Source of the DNA: Vulcanimicrobiota bacterium
Lineage (GTDB): Bacteria; Vulcanimicrobiota; Vulcanimicrobiia; Vulcanimicrobiales; Vulcanimicrobiaceae
Assembly (NCBI GenBank): GCA_027459845.1
Contig: DAIDGS010000188.1
Span: 1 to 50,086, forward strand
DNA length: 50,086 bases
Direction of reading: 5' to 3'
Position 1 is the stretch's first letter. Each line of letters starts with the position of its first letter. The notes beneath the pieces were generated by a model. It saw nothing but the letters and a program-made list of their open reading frames with translations, had not been told where the DNA came from and made no database searches. This document shows, piece by piece, positions 36,856-45,990 of the stretch. The position numbers and the translations under genes are program-made.

Positions 36856-37514
36856 CGCGCCGCGCGCTCGTGGCGGTCGCGCTGGCCGGCGCCTTTCTAC
36901 CGGCCGGCGCAGCCGCCGGCCCGACGGCACCGCCGCTGACCACCTCGCAGCAAGTGCTGGCGGCGATCCAGCGCACCTGGAACGGGCTGCGCAGCTATAG
37001 CGTCCCGCTTACGATGAAGGGCAGCGTCAAGGTCGGCTTCATCTCTTTGCCGTTTACCATGAGCGGGACCGAGTACTACCAGGCGCCCGACAAGCAGGCG
37101 CTGCGCATGCGTGACGTGCCCAAACTCGCGCAGCAGTTTGCCAATCAAGTCGGCTCGCTGGGCCTCCCGGAAACCTGGCCCAAGACCTATGCGATCGCCC
37201 TGAAGGGCCGCGAACTCCACGGCAAGCACCTGGCGTACGTGCTGGTGGGCGTGCCGCGCGCGAGCGGCAACGTCAAGAACGTCACGCTCTGGGTGAACGC
37301 GCAGTCGTTCGCGATCAACGATGTCGAGTTCGCCTATCAAAACGGCGCGCGCCTGCATCTCACCTTGCTGCACCACAACAAGAACGCCTACCGGCTCCCA
37401 GCCGGCGCGCAGATCGACGCCAAGTTTCCGGGGTACGGCGGCAGCGCGACGATCGAATACGGCACCTACGCGACCAACGTTCCGATCGACCCGTCGGTCT
37501 TCAAAAAGCAGTAG
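36852..37514 (+). CDS. Secreted LolA/outer-membrane-lipoprotein-carrier-like protein
   Basis: A 220-residue protein with signal peptide (ALVAVALAGAFLPAGAAAG). The mature part opens TTSQQVLAAIQRTWNGLRSY, then alternating strands (GSVKVGFISLPFTMSGTEYY, KTYAIALKGRELHGKHLAYV, NVTLWVNAQSF, KFPGYGGSATIEYGTY). The pattern of an N-terminal helix followed by a curved sheet, with YSVPLTMKGSV and a dry C-terminal strand, is that of LolA/LppX-like lipid carriers, though similarity is weak and I infer it from pattern only. GTG 36852 overlaps the TPM stop (GTGA), so the two exported proteins are translationally coupled. Confidence 0.6.
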   Translation: MTRRALVAVALAGAFLPAGAAAGPTAPPLTTSQQVLAAIQRTWNGLRSYSVPLTMKGSVKVGFISLPFTMSGTEYYQAPDKQALRMRDVPKLAQQFANQVGSLGLPETWPKTYAIALKGRELHGKHLAYVLVGVPRASGNVKNVTLWVNAQSFAINDVEFAYQNGARLHLTLLHHNKNAYRLPAGAQIDAKFPGYGGSATIEYGTYATNVPIDPSVFKKQ

Positions 37515-37544
37515 TTTTCAACCTCGCGCGAGTAAGCAGTCGGC

Positions 37545-40541
37545 ATGCACCGCATGCTCTGCTCGCTGCTCGCCGGACTGCTGCTGCTCGGCGCAGCCCC
37601 CACTCGCTCGCTCGCTTCGGTTTCGCCCGATTACCTGACCGCCATGCACTGGCGCATGATCGGACCGTTTCGCGGCGGTCGCGCCTTGGCGGTTACCGGC
37701 GTGCCCGGTCATCCCAACCGCTACTACTTCGGATCGGTCGACGGGGGCGTCTGGGAGAGCACCGACGCCGGACGCACCTGGAATCCGATCTTCGACGGCC
37801 AAGACGTCGCGTCGATCGGTACGATCGCGGTCGCGCCGAGCGCGCCCGATACGCTTTACGTGGGAACCGGCGAAGCCGACATGCGCTCCGACATCGCCTA
37901 CGGTAACGGCGTCTACAAATCGACCGACGGCGGCAAGACCTGGACGCACGAGGGGTTGACCGATACCCAGCAGATCGGCGCGATCGTCGTCGACCCGACC
38001 AACCCGAACGTCGTCTACGTTGCGGCACTCGGGCATGCCTACGGCCCCAACGCCGAACGGGGCGTCTTCAAGAGCGTCGACGGCGGCACGACCTGGAGCA
38101 AGGTGCTCTACAAAAACCCCAACACCGGTGCGATCGCGCTGGCGATGGATCCCTCCAATCCCAACGTGCTCTACGCGGCGCTCTGGCAGACGCGGCGCCC
38201 GCCGTGGAACGTCTACCCGCCCTCGAACGGCCCCGGCAGCGGGCTCTACAAGAGTACCGATGCCGGCAAGACGTGGCAGCATCTCACCGCCGGTCTGCCG
38301 GCGCACGTCGGGCGCATCGGCGTCGCGATCGCGGGCACCCAACCACAACGCATCTACGCGGTGGTCGATAGCGACGCGCAGCACGGCGGCATCTACGTCT
38401 CCAACGACGGCGGCGCGCACTGGGCACGCAGCGACGCCGACTGGCGTCTGTGGCAGCGCGGATGGTACTTCGGCGGCATCACGGCCGACCCGAAGAACCC
38501 GAACGAAGTCTACGTGATGAACACGGCGACCTACCGTTCGATCGACGGCGGCAAGACGTTCGATGCAATTCGAGGCGCACCCGGCGGCGACGACTATCAC
38601 ACGCTTTGGATCGCGCCCGACGATCCCAACCACATGATTCTCGCCAGCGATCAGGGCGTGGTCGTCAGCGTCAACGACGCCAAGACTTGGAGTTCCTGGT
38701 ACAATCAGCCGACCGGACAGTTTTATCACGTCGCGGTCGACAACCGGTTCCCGTTCTTCGCGTACGGCGCGCAACAGGATTCGGGCGCCGCGATGGCACC
38801 GAGCGCGACCAAGTACGCGACCATCTCGCAACAGGATTTTCGTCCGATCGACGTCGGCGGTGAAAACGGCGAACTGGCGCCGGATCCGCACCATCCCGGT
38901 CTGGTGTACGGCGGCACCGTCACCAAGGAACTCGTGGCGACCGGCTGGGAGCAGAACATCGATCCAACGCTCGCCTACCCGCGCCACGTGTGGCGTGGTA
39001 CCTGGACACTGCCGCTGGTCTTCTCGCCGATCGACGGACGCACGCTCTACTTCGGCCGCCAGCGCATCTTTCGTTCGACCGACGCCGGCAACACCTGGCA
39101 GATCGTCAGCCCCGACCTCGCCCGCCCGGTCATGGCGCCGCCGAGCAACCTCGACGCACCGACCGCCGCCGACAACGACGGGCTGGCGCGTCACGGCGTG
39201 GTCTACGCGATTGCGCCCTCGCCGCTACGCCGCAACCTGATCTGGGCCGGCACCGACGACGGGTACGTATGGATTACGCGCGACGGCGCCAAGCACTGGA
39301 CGAACGTCACGCCGCCGGCGTTGACGCCGTGGAGCAAGATTGCCGCCATCGAAGCCTCACACTTCGATCCCAGGACCGCCTACATCGCCGTCGATCGCCA
39401 TCGCCTCAACGACTATCGTCCGTACATCTACCGCACCACCGACGACGGCCGAACCTGGACGCGCATCGATCGCGGCATTCCGGACGGTGCGTTCGTGAAC
39501 GTAGTACGCGAGGATCCGCACGTTCGCGGGTTGCTCTACGCCGGCACCGAACACGGCGTCGACGTCTCGTTCGACGACGGAGCGCACTGGCAGTCCCTGC
39601 GCCTCAACCTTCCCGTTACCTCGGTGCGCGACATCGCGCTGCGCGATGACGCGATGGTGATCGCGACCCACGGACGTGCCTTCTGGATGCTCGACGACAT
39701 CGCGCCGCTGCGCCAAATGCGCGCCGCGGTCGCGGCCGGCGGCACCTATCTCTTCGCACCGGCGCTGAGCTATCGCGTGCGCCCCGGCAACGAGGAAGGC
39801 ACGCCGTTGCCGCTCGACGAGCCGCAGGCGCAGAATCCCACCCCCGGCGTCGCGATCGACTACTACCTGCCCGACGTGCCGCGCACGCCGGTCGTCCTCG
39901 CAGTGCTGACGCCGAAGGGGACGCTGCTGCGCCGCTGGTCGAGCGCACAGAAGCCGCAGGTACCCAATCCGAATGCGGTCGACATCGCACCGCAGTGGCT
40001 CACCACGCCGCCGCTGCCGGCGGCAACCGCGGGGGCGCACCAGTTCGTGTGGGGCTTCCATGCCAAAAACGCCAACGGGCCGCTGGTCCCACCGGGCACC
40101 TACCTGGTGCGTCTGAGCGTCAACGGGCGCACCTACACGCAGCACGCCACCGTGCTGCGCGATCCACGCGTTCCCGCCACCAACGCCGATCTGCGCGCGC
40201 AGTACGCGCTGGCGACGGCCATCGACGCTCGTATCGCCGCCGTGCACGCGGCACGCGCGCGTGCCCTGGCACTGCTGAAGACGCTCAAGAGCGCGGCCGC
40301 ACGCACCGAGTTGCGCCGCGCGGTGATCGGCATCCGAATCGCCGGTAACCCCGACGACTCGGTCGGCGCACCCGCGCACGACTTCGCGAGCCTGCGGTTT
40401 CTGGCCGGCGCGTACGCGAATCTCGAAGCGGCGGTCGAGAGCGCCGATGCGGCGCCGACCGCCGACATGCGCGTCGCCTACCGCAAGCTGAACACCATCG
40501 AGGCGCGCGCTTTGGCCACCCTCGCGCGACTATCGCCGTAG
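37545..40541 (+). CDS. Secreted BNR/Asp-box (sortilin-like) beta-propeller protein
   Basis: A 998-residue exported protein with signal peptide (LCSLLAGLLLLGAAPTRSLA). At least ten Asp-boxes (S-D-G-T-W pattern) are visible: STDAGRTW, STDGGKTW, SVDGGTTW, STDAGKTW, SNDGGAHW, SIDGGKTF, STDAGNTW, TRDGAKHW, TTDDGRTW and SFDDGAHW, giving one or two large propellers up to about residue 740. A beta-sandwich and a helical C-terminal part (LATAIDARIAAVHAARAR) follow. The family is annotated as VPS10/sortilin-like or glycosyl-hydrolase-like, and function is undetermined. The start is ATG 37545; the Met at 37554 is possible. It is 30 bases after the LolA-like gene. Confidence 0.82.
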   Translation: MHRMLCSLLAGLLLLGAAPTRSLASVSPDYLTAMHWRMIGPFRGGRALAVTGVPGHPNRYYFGSVDGGVWESTDAGRTWNPIFDGQDVASIGTIAVAPSAPDTLYVGTGEADMRSDIAYGNGVYKSTDGGKTWTHEGLTDTQQIGAIVVDPTNPNVVYVAALGHAYGPNAERGVFKSVDGGTTWSKVLYKNPNTGAIALAMDPSNPNVLYAALWQTRRPPWNVYPPSNGPGSGLYKSTDAGKTWQHLTAGLPAHVGRIGVAIAGTQPQRIYAVVDSDAQHGGIYVSNDGGAHWARSDADWRLWQRGWYFGGITADPKNPNEVYVMNTATYRSIDGGKTFDAIRGAPGGDDYHTLWIAPDDPNHMILASDQGVVVSVNDAKTWSSWYNQPTGQFYHVAVDNRFPFFAYGAQQDSGAAMAPSATKYATISQQDFRPIDVGGENGELAPDPHHPGLVYGGTVTKELVATGWEQNIDPTLAYPRHVWRGTWTLPLVFSPIDGRTLYFGRQRIFRSTDAGNTWQIVSPDLARPVMAPPSNLDAPTAADNDGLARHGVVYAIAPSPLRRNLIWAGTDDGYVWITRDGAKHWTNVTPPALTPWSKIAAIEASHFDPRTAYIAVDRHRLNDYRPYIYRTTDDGRTWTRIDRGIPDGAFVNVVREDPHVRGLLYAGTEHGVDVSFDDGAHWQSLRLNLPVTSVRDIALRDDAMVIATHGRAFWMLDDIAPLRQMRAAVAAGGTYLFAPALSYRVRPGNEEGTPLPLDEPQAQNPTPGVAIDYYLPDVPRTPVVLAVLTPKGTLLRRWSSAQKPQVPNPNAVDIAPQWLTTPPLPAATAGAHQFVWGFHAKNANGPLVPPGTYLVRLSVNGRTYTQHATVLRDPRVPATNADLRAQYALATAIDARIAAVHAARARALALLKTLKSAAARTELRRAVIGIRIAGNPDDSVGAPAHDFASLRFLAGAYANLEAAVESADAAPTADMRVAYRKLNTIEARALATLARLSP

Positions 40542-40566
40542 GCCGGCGATGGTCGCGGCGGGCGGC

Positions 40567-42129
40567 TTAGCGGCCGGCCTGTAGGGTCTGCGCGTACCAG
40601 TTCTCCAAGTCGGCATGGTACTTGGCCAGCGCCGAGAGATGGAGATAGATCATGTGCCCGGACTGGTAGAACCCATAGGTGATGTTGCGCTGCAGGGTCG
40701 GCGGTAAGTTCATGTGGTTAAGTTCGTAGACCGTGCCGAAAAACGGCGTCGCGAAGTCGTAGTAGCCGTTGGCCGAGAAAACGTGCAGGTTGGCATTGAA
40801 GGCCATCGCATTGGCGAGGTCGGCGACCGTGTTGGCCGGCTCCTGCCCGTCGTGCTTCCAATCCCACTGCCGAAAGACGTTGATGACCGGCAGATAGGGA
40901 ATCGGCGGATTGTATCCGAGTTCGTGCCGGTAGTAGTAGTTGGCCGAGCTGATGAACGCTAGATCGATCGACGCGTCGGTCGCGTCGAAGTTCGGTTGCT
41001 GGCTCGGGATGTCTAAGTTGTACGACGTGTAGCGTCCATCGTAACGCCCGATCATCTGCCCGCTATTGCGCAGCAACTGGGTGGTGAAGCGTACGTAGTT
41101 GACCCGCAGGTTGGATTCGCGAATATACTGCTCGGAGAGCCCGGTATAGTCGTGCAGCTTCATCACCACGTCGCTAAAGGTGGACGGCGAGAGCTGCGCG
41201 CCCTGCGCGAGCGCGTTGAGGTACTCGCCCATCGCAAATGCCTCGACCTTCGGCAAGAGCACCGACAGCGTCGTCGGGGGACCGGGGATCATGTGGTGGT
41301 ACCAGGCCGCCGCCGCTTCGGTAGGCAGATAGAAGACGTAATCCCAGTCCGCGTCGCCGCCGCCGAACGGGACCGTCTCGAAGTTCGAAAACCAGTCGAG
41401 GCTAAAGTTGAGGATGGCCGACTGCAGCACGACGCCGTTCATGCTGACGCCCTCGTTTTGCAGGTAGTTTACCAGCATCGCGGAGCGCGGCGTTCCGTAC
41501 GACTCGCCGAAGAGAAACTTGGGCGAGTTCCAACGGTTGAATTTGCTGATGTAGTTGGTGACGAACTGCCCGAAGGCGCGGACGTCCTGATCGACGCCGT
41601 AGAACTCCTTCGGCGTGCCGACGCCGACGATGCGGCTGAAGCCGGTACCGGGCGCGTCGATGAACACCATGTCGGTGCGATCCAGCAGCGTGTACTGATT
41701 GTTGACTAGCGTGTAGGGCGCGTTGGGGGTCGGGACGCCGTTGCCGACCAAGACGCGCTTGGGGGCGAACGACCCCATCGCCAGCCACACGGTCGAGCTG
41801 CCCGGACCGCCGTTGTAGAAGAACGTGACCGGACGTTTCGACGCATCGGTGCCGTCGAGGGTGAAGGCGGTGTAGTACATGCGACAGGTCGGCTGACCCT
41901 TGGTGTTGCGCAGCAGAATCGTGCCGGCCCGTGCCGTGTACGGATAGATCTTACCGCCGATTGCGATCTTGTGGTGCGTCACCGCATCGGGAATCGCCCC
42001 GAACATCGGCGCGGGCGCCGGTTTCGGCGGCGCTTTCGGCGCCGGTGGGGCGGCGGCGATCGCGGTCGCGCCGGAGCCGATCGCCGCGAAGACCGCGACG
42101 AGGAAGCTTACGATGAGTCGCTTGCGCAC
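40567..42129 (-). CDS. Secreted S10-family serine carboxypeptidase (copy 1)
   Basis: A 520-residue peptidase. Signal peptide MRKRLIVSFLVAVFAAIG starts at the GTG 42129, chosen because it follows the upstream stop by 16 bases with GGGGAT in place. The longer frame from ATG 42171 would overlap the previous gene and put a polar segment before the signal. The S10 motifs are NGGPGSS (oxyanion region), FGESYGT with catalytic Ser210, FSANGYYDFATPFFGT with the Asp and YQSGHMIY with the His. S10 enzymes remove C-terminal residues, usually at acidic pH. It is a tandem paralogue of the upstream gene. Confidence 0.9.
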   Translation of the reverse strand: MRKRLIVSFLVAVFAAIGSGATAIAAAPPAPKAPPKPAPAPMFGAIPDAVTHHKIAIGGKIYPYTARAGTILLRNTKGQPTCRMYYTAFTLDGTDASKRPVTFFYNGGPGSSTVWLAMGSFAPKRVLVGNGVPTPNAPYTLVNNQYTLLDRTDMVFIDAPGTGFSRIVGVGTPKEFYGVDQDVRAFGQFVTNYISKFNRWNSPKFLFGESYGTPRSAMLVNYLQNEGVSMNGVVLQSAILNFSLDWFSNFETVPFGGGDADWDYVFYLPTEAAAAWYHHMIPGPPTTLSVLLPKVEAFAMGEYLNALAQGAQLSPSTFSDVVMKLHDYTGLSEQYIRESNLRVNYVRFTTQLLRNSGQMIGRYDGRYTSYNLDIPSQQPNFDATDASIDLAFISSANYYYRHELGYNPPIPYLPVINVFRQWDWKHDGQEPANTVADLANAMAFNANLHVFSANGYYDFATPFFGTVYELNHMNLPPTLQRNITYGFYQSGHMIYLHLSALAKYHADLENWYAQTLQAGR

Positions 42130-42145
42130 GAATGGATATCCCCGT

Positions 42146-43672
42146 TTAGCGATGCTGAAGAGTTTTGGCATACCAACGCTCCAAATCGGCGTGGTAGAGC
42201 TTGAGGGCCGGAACGCTCAGATAGATCATGTGGCCCGACGGATAGAACCCGTAGGTGATATTCTTTTGGATCGCCGGCGCAAGGTTCATGTGATTCAGCG
42301 CGTAGACGGTCGCAAAGAACGGCGTCGCGAAATCGAAGTACCCATTCGCCGAGAAGACCTGGAGCGCTGGATTGTAGGTCATGGTCGAGGCGAGATCGGT
42401 CGTAACGTTGGTGATGTTGAGCCCGTTGTGGCTGTTGTTCCAGCTATGACCGTTGGCGTAGATCTCGTTGTAGATTTCGTAGCGATAGAGATTGGGCGGA
42501 TTGTAGCGCAGGGTTTGACGCATGTACGCATTTCCGGCGGCGACGAACGCCGAATCGATTCCGGCATCGGTCGGATCCCAGTCGGGCGTCTCTTCGGGCA
42601 CGTCGATCGAGTACGTCTGATAGCGCGCGTCGAGGCGGCCGATCACGATCCCGTGCTCGCGCAAGAGCTCGTTTTCGAAACGATCGTAACGAATGCGCAA
42701 GTTCGAGTTTCGAATGTACTGTTCGGAGAGCCCGGTGAAGCGGTGCAGTTTGGTGAGAATGTCGTTGTAGCGATTGCTCGGCAGCCGCGCGCCCTGCGCG
42801 AGTCCGTCCAGGTACTCGGTGACGGCGAACTGCTTGACTTGTGCGAGCAGATCGCTGAGGCTACGGAAGCCCGGCACCATGTGGTGGTACCATGCGACGG
42901 CGGCTTCGGTCGGCAGGTACAGCACGTACGGCCAGTCCCCGCCGCCGATCGGGGCGTTCGGCCAGTAGTCGAGATCGGCATCGAGGTACGACGACTGCAG
43001 CACCACGCCGTTGAGCCCGATCCCATGCTGTGCCAGCCACCACGAGAGCCCCGCGGCGCGCGTCGTGCCGTAGGACTCGCCGAAGATGAACTTGGGCGAG
43101 TTCCAGCGCCCGAACGTGCCGAGGTAGCGCTGGATGAACTGGCCGAAGGCTGCGATGTCGTTGTCGACGCCCCAGAAATCCTTGGGCCCATTGGTGAGGA
43201 TGCGCCCGAAGCCGCTGCCGGGCATGTCGATGAAGACCAAGTCGGTCTTGTCGAGCAGGCTGTACTTGTTCGGTACGATCCTGTAGGGCGGCGGGCCGGT
43301 CAGCGTTCCATTGCCGTTGACCACGCGAACCGGTCCGAACGAGGCCATGTGCAGCCAGATCGTGGAGCTGCCGGGGCCGCCGTTCCAGAGAAAGGTCACC
43401 GGGCGACGGTTGGGATTCGCGCCGTCGAGCGTGTAGGCGACGTAAAAGACGCGTGCGCTGGCCTGCCCGCCGGTGGTGAAGAGGGTCAGGGTGCCGGCGC
43501 GCGCGGTATAGTGTAGCGTGCGTCCGTCAAGGACGAGCGTATGCTGCGTCACCGCATCGGGGTAGGCGCGCGGCGCCGGATGTGCCTTCGGCGCGGCACT
43601 CGAGGCCAAGGGCAACGATGCCGACGCGACCAGCGCGCCGATAGCGAGCGCGCGCAGCAGAAGATAACGCAA
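42146..43672 (-). CDS. Secreted S10-family serine carboxypeptidase (copy 2)
   Basis: A 508-residue peptidase. Signal peptide MRYLLLRALAIGALVASASLP. It has WNGGPGSS (residues 96-103), FGESYGT with catalytic Ser200, FSANGYFDFATPFFATVY and YPSGHMIYLS. Alignment by eye with copy 1 runs over the whole mature length, including LSEQYIRNSNLRIRYDRF versus LSEQYIRESNLRVNYVRF and ITYGFYPSGHMIYL, so the pair arose by tandem duplication. The start is TTG 43672, with GGAGG ten bases upstream. It lies 89 bases downstream of the PadR gene on the same strand. Confidence 0.9.
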   Translation of the reverse strand: MRYLLLRALAIGALVASASLPLASSAAPKAHPAPRAYPDAVTQHTLVLDGRTLHYTARAGTLTLFTTGGQASARVFYVAYTLDGANPNRRPVTFLWNGGPGSSTIWLHMASFGPVRVVNGNGTLTGPPPYRIVPNKYSLLDKTDLVFIDMPGSGFGRILTNGPKDFWGVDNDIAAFGQFIQRYLGTFGRWNSPKFIFGESYGTTRAAGLSWWLAQHGIGLNGVVLQSSYLDADLDYWPNAPIGGGDWPYVLYLPTEAAVAWYHHMVPGFRSLSDLLAQVKQFAVTEYLDGLAQGARLPSNRYNDILTKLHRFTGLSEQYIRNSNLRIRYDRFENELLREHGIVIGRLDARYQTYSIDVPEETPDWDPTDAGIDSAFVAAGNAYMRQTLRYNPPNLYRYEIYNEIYANGHSWNNSHNGLNITNVTTDLASTMTYNPALQVFSANGYFDFATPFFATVYALNHMNLAPAIQKNITYGFYPSGHMIYLSVPALKLYHADLERWYAKTLQHR

Positions 43673-43761
43673 GACGATCAGACCTCCGCAAAACCGGTTC
43701 GGATGTGCTGACGGTTACTCCGGCGCGCGCGTCTCCCTGCCGACGCGGCGCGGCGACGGGG

Positions 43762-44172
43762 TCAAATTTTGATCAAATGCGGCGGTGTCGGGCCGTATAA
43801 CTCGCCTTTGAGCCGCGCGACGGCGCGCTCGATCGAATCGAGGTAGGGCACCATCGCGGCTTTGATCCGCGCCAACCGCTCCTCGCCCTCGGGCGTGATC
43901 GCATAGACGCGCCGCGAGCGCTTGGTCGGGTGCTCCCACGTCGCCGTCACGAAGCCGCGCTCTTCGAGCCGGCGCAGCAGCGGATAGATCTTGTTGGTAT
44001 TGACGGCCACCAAATCTCCGCAGATCTCCTCGATGCGCTGCATCAGGCCGTAGCCGTGATCGGGCCGCTGCTCGATCAGGTGCAGGATCAGCACCGGAAA
44101 GACCGTCTTGCTCTTGATCGGGCCCCGAACGACTTCGTCGACGCGGCGCGCCATGATCTCGGCGACGCTCAC
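43762..44172 (-). CDS. PadR-family transcriptional regulator
   Basis: A 136-residue regulator. The winged-helix PadR domain reads FPVLILHLIEQRPDHGYGL, MQRIEEICGDLVAVNTNKIYPLL, RRLEERGFVT and RRVYAITPEGEERL, followed by a helix (ARIKAAMVPYLDSIERAVARL). PadR proteins repress stress, efflux or phenolic-acid genes. The GTG at 44172 overlaps the acyl-CoA synthetase TGA (GTGA); ATG 44154 is the alternative. Translation coupling suggests it follows fatty-acid or lipid status, and it could also act on the S10 genes downstream. No operator is identified. Confidence 0.88.
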   Translation of the reverse strand: MSVAEIMARRVDEVVRGPIKSKTVFPVLILHLIEQRPDHGYGLMQRIEEICGDLVAVNTNKIYPLLRRLEERGFVTATWEHPTKRSRRVYAITPEGEERLARIKAAMVPYLDSIERAVARLKGELYGPTPPHLIKI

Positions 44173-45980
44173 GCCGGTGCCGGCTGCCGGCCGTCGCGCA
44201 GGTCGCTCGCATAGGCGCGATCGATCTCGTGCGCGTAGCGCTCTTCGACGACGCGGCGCTTGATCTTCATCGCCGGCGACAGCTCCCCGCCCTCGACGCT
44301 GAAATCGCGCGGGATCAAGACGATGCGCCGGATCTGCTCGTAGCTCGCGAGGTCGGAGGTTCGGCGGCGTACTTCGGCCGTCATGCGATCGATCACGTCT
44401 TGCCGATGCACCAGTTGCTCCGCCGCGGCTTCGGCCGGCAGCCCGAGTTCGTGGCGTAGCACCTCCCAGTTGGGGATCACCAGCGCGGCCGGGTGCGGCC
44501 GTCCGCTGCCGATCACCATCGCGTTGGCCACGTAGACCGATCGTTTGATCGCCGCCTCCACCCGGCCGGGAGCGATCCACTTGCCGGTATCGGTCTTGAA
44601 GACTTCCTTCTTCCGGTCGGTAATGCGCAGGAAACCGTCGGCGTCGATCGTGCCGACGTCGCCGGTATGCAGCCAGCCGTCGGTGATCGCTTCGGCGGTG
44701 GCTTCGGGCTCGCGATAGTAGCCTTGCATCACGTGACGCCCGCGCGTCAGCACCTCGCCGTCGTCGGCGATGCGGATTTCGACGCCCGGAATCGGCCGCC
44801 CGACCGCACCGTACGCGTTGGCTTCGATCCGGCTGGTGGTCGCCACCGGCGAGGTTTCGGTGAGGCCGTATCCCTGCAGAATCGGCAAACCCAACCCGAG
44901 ATACGTCATCGCGACGTCGACGTGCAGCGCGGCACTGCCGCTGGTGAAAAACTGCATGCGATCGAGCCCCAAGCGCGCGCGAATCTTCTCGAGCACCACG
45001 CGGCGCGCGAGCGCGTACTGCACTGCCAGTAGCGGATTGGGTCCGTTGCCGAAGACGCGGGCGCGCATGTACTCGCGCCCAACCGCCAGCGCCCACGGCA
45101 CGAGCTTCGCCTGCAGGCCGCCGGCGACCATCGCATTTGCGCGCACGCCCGCCAACACGCGATCGAAGATGCGCGGGACCGAGGTCATCGTCTGCGGGCG
45201 CACCGACCGTAAGTCGGCGAGCAACTCGTTGGGATCGTGGCAAATGTAGTGCCGCACCGACGCCAGCAGATAGATGTAAATGATGGTATGTTCGAAGATG
45301 TGCGAAAACGGCAACACCGAGAGCACGTCGGCACCGGCTTCGACGCCGTCGAGTCCCTGCGCGAGCGCAGCCTGGGCATCGAAGGTGAGGTTGTCGTGCG
45401 AGAGCATGACGCCTTTGGGGTTGCCGGTCGTCCCCGACGTATAGATCAGCACCGCCAAATCGTCGGGGTGCTGTGCGGCTTCGTAGGCGGCGACCGCCTC
45501 CGGGTCTTTTTGACGGAGCGCCGCCCCGCCGCGTTCGAAGGCGGCCAGCGCATCGTCGCCGTCGCTCTCGAAGACGATCGTGCGCGGCAGCGGCGCACCG
45601 CTGGCGCGCAGATGCTCGCGCGTCTGCGCGGTATCGGTGAAGAGCAGCTTGGCTTCCGAGTGTTGCAAAATATAGGCGGTGTGATCGAGCGCTTGCGTCG
45701 GGTAGATCGGCGTCACCACGCACCCGGCAAAGAGCGTCGCGAAGTCGCAGACCACCCAGTCGACGCAGTCGTGCGCGATCAGGCCGACCCGGTCACCGGC
45801 GCTGAGGCCCGCGCCACGGATCGCGCAGGCAAGGTTCGCGACGCGTTCGAGGAGTTGCGTGCTCGAAGTCGGGGTCCATGCGCCGCCAACGCGCTCGACC
45901 AGCACCGCGTCGCGCGGCGCGCTCAGCGCGCGCCGAATGAGATGCGTCAGCGTCTCCTTTGGAGGCAACTGGCTCGACAT
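44169..45980 (-). CDS. Long-chain acyl-CoA synthetase (AMP-forming, FAA1/FadD-like)
   Basis: A 603-residue adenylate-forming enzyme. AMP-binding motif YTSGTTGNPKGVMLSHDN, gate region SVLPFSHIFEHTI, VPRIFDRVLAGVR, FFTSGSAALHVDVA, GYGLTETSPVAT and TGDVGTIDADGFLRITDRKKEVFKT are present, with the C-terminal catalytic lysine region LSPAMKIKRRVV. The long FAA1-type linker and ~600-residue length favour long-chain fatty acids. It activates a fatty acid to acyl-CoA with ATP. The start is ATG 45980. It is translationally coupled to the PadR regulator and divergent from nothing nearby; comEA, also minus, lies upstream. Confidence 0.92.
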   Translation of the reverse strand: MSSQLPPKETLTHLIRRALSAPRDAVLVERVGGAWTPTSSTQLLERVANLACAIRGAGLSAGDRVGLIAHDCVDWVVCDFATLFAGCVVTPIYPTQALDHTAYILQHSEAKLLFTDTAQTREHLRASGAPLPRTIVFESDGDDALAAFERGGAALRQKDPEAVAAYEAAQHPDDLAVLIYTSGTTGNPKGVMLSHDNLTFDAQAALAQGLDGVEAGADVLSVLPFSHIFEHTIIYIYLLASVRHYICHDPNELLADLRSVRPQTMTSVPRIFDRVLAGVRANAMVAGGLQAKLVPWALAVGREYMRARVFGNGPNPLLAVQYALARRVVLEKIRARLGLDRMQFFTSGSAALHVDVAMTYLGLGLPILQGYGLTETSPVATTSRIEANAYGAVGRPIPGVEIRIADDGEVLTRGRHVMQGYYREPEATAEAITDGWLHTGDVGTIDADGFLRITDRKKEVFKTDTGKWIAPGRVEAAIKRSVYVANAMVIGSGRPHPAALVIPNWEVLRHELGLPAEAAAEQLVHRQDVIDRMTAEVRRRTSDLASYEQIRRIVLIPRDFSVEGGELSPAMKIKRRVVEERYAHEIDRAYASDLRDGRQPAPA

Positions 45981-45990
45981 GCCGGGAGCT

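Noticed and set aside
40540-40580. AGGCCGGC/GCCGGCCT arms between the propeller and S10 genes
   Set aside because: The 25-base loop and lack of a T-run make it a poor terminator; not reported as a feature.
41969-43516. 515-residue plus-strand frame opposite the S10 genes
   Set aside because: Covers the boundary of two real minus-strand genes and has no motif.
43768-43777. AT-rich palindrome TTTGATCAAA at the padR 3' end
   Set aside because: It falls in the last codons of padR (LIKI) and has no adjacent start; could be chance codon use.
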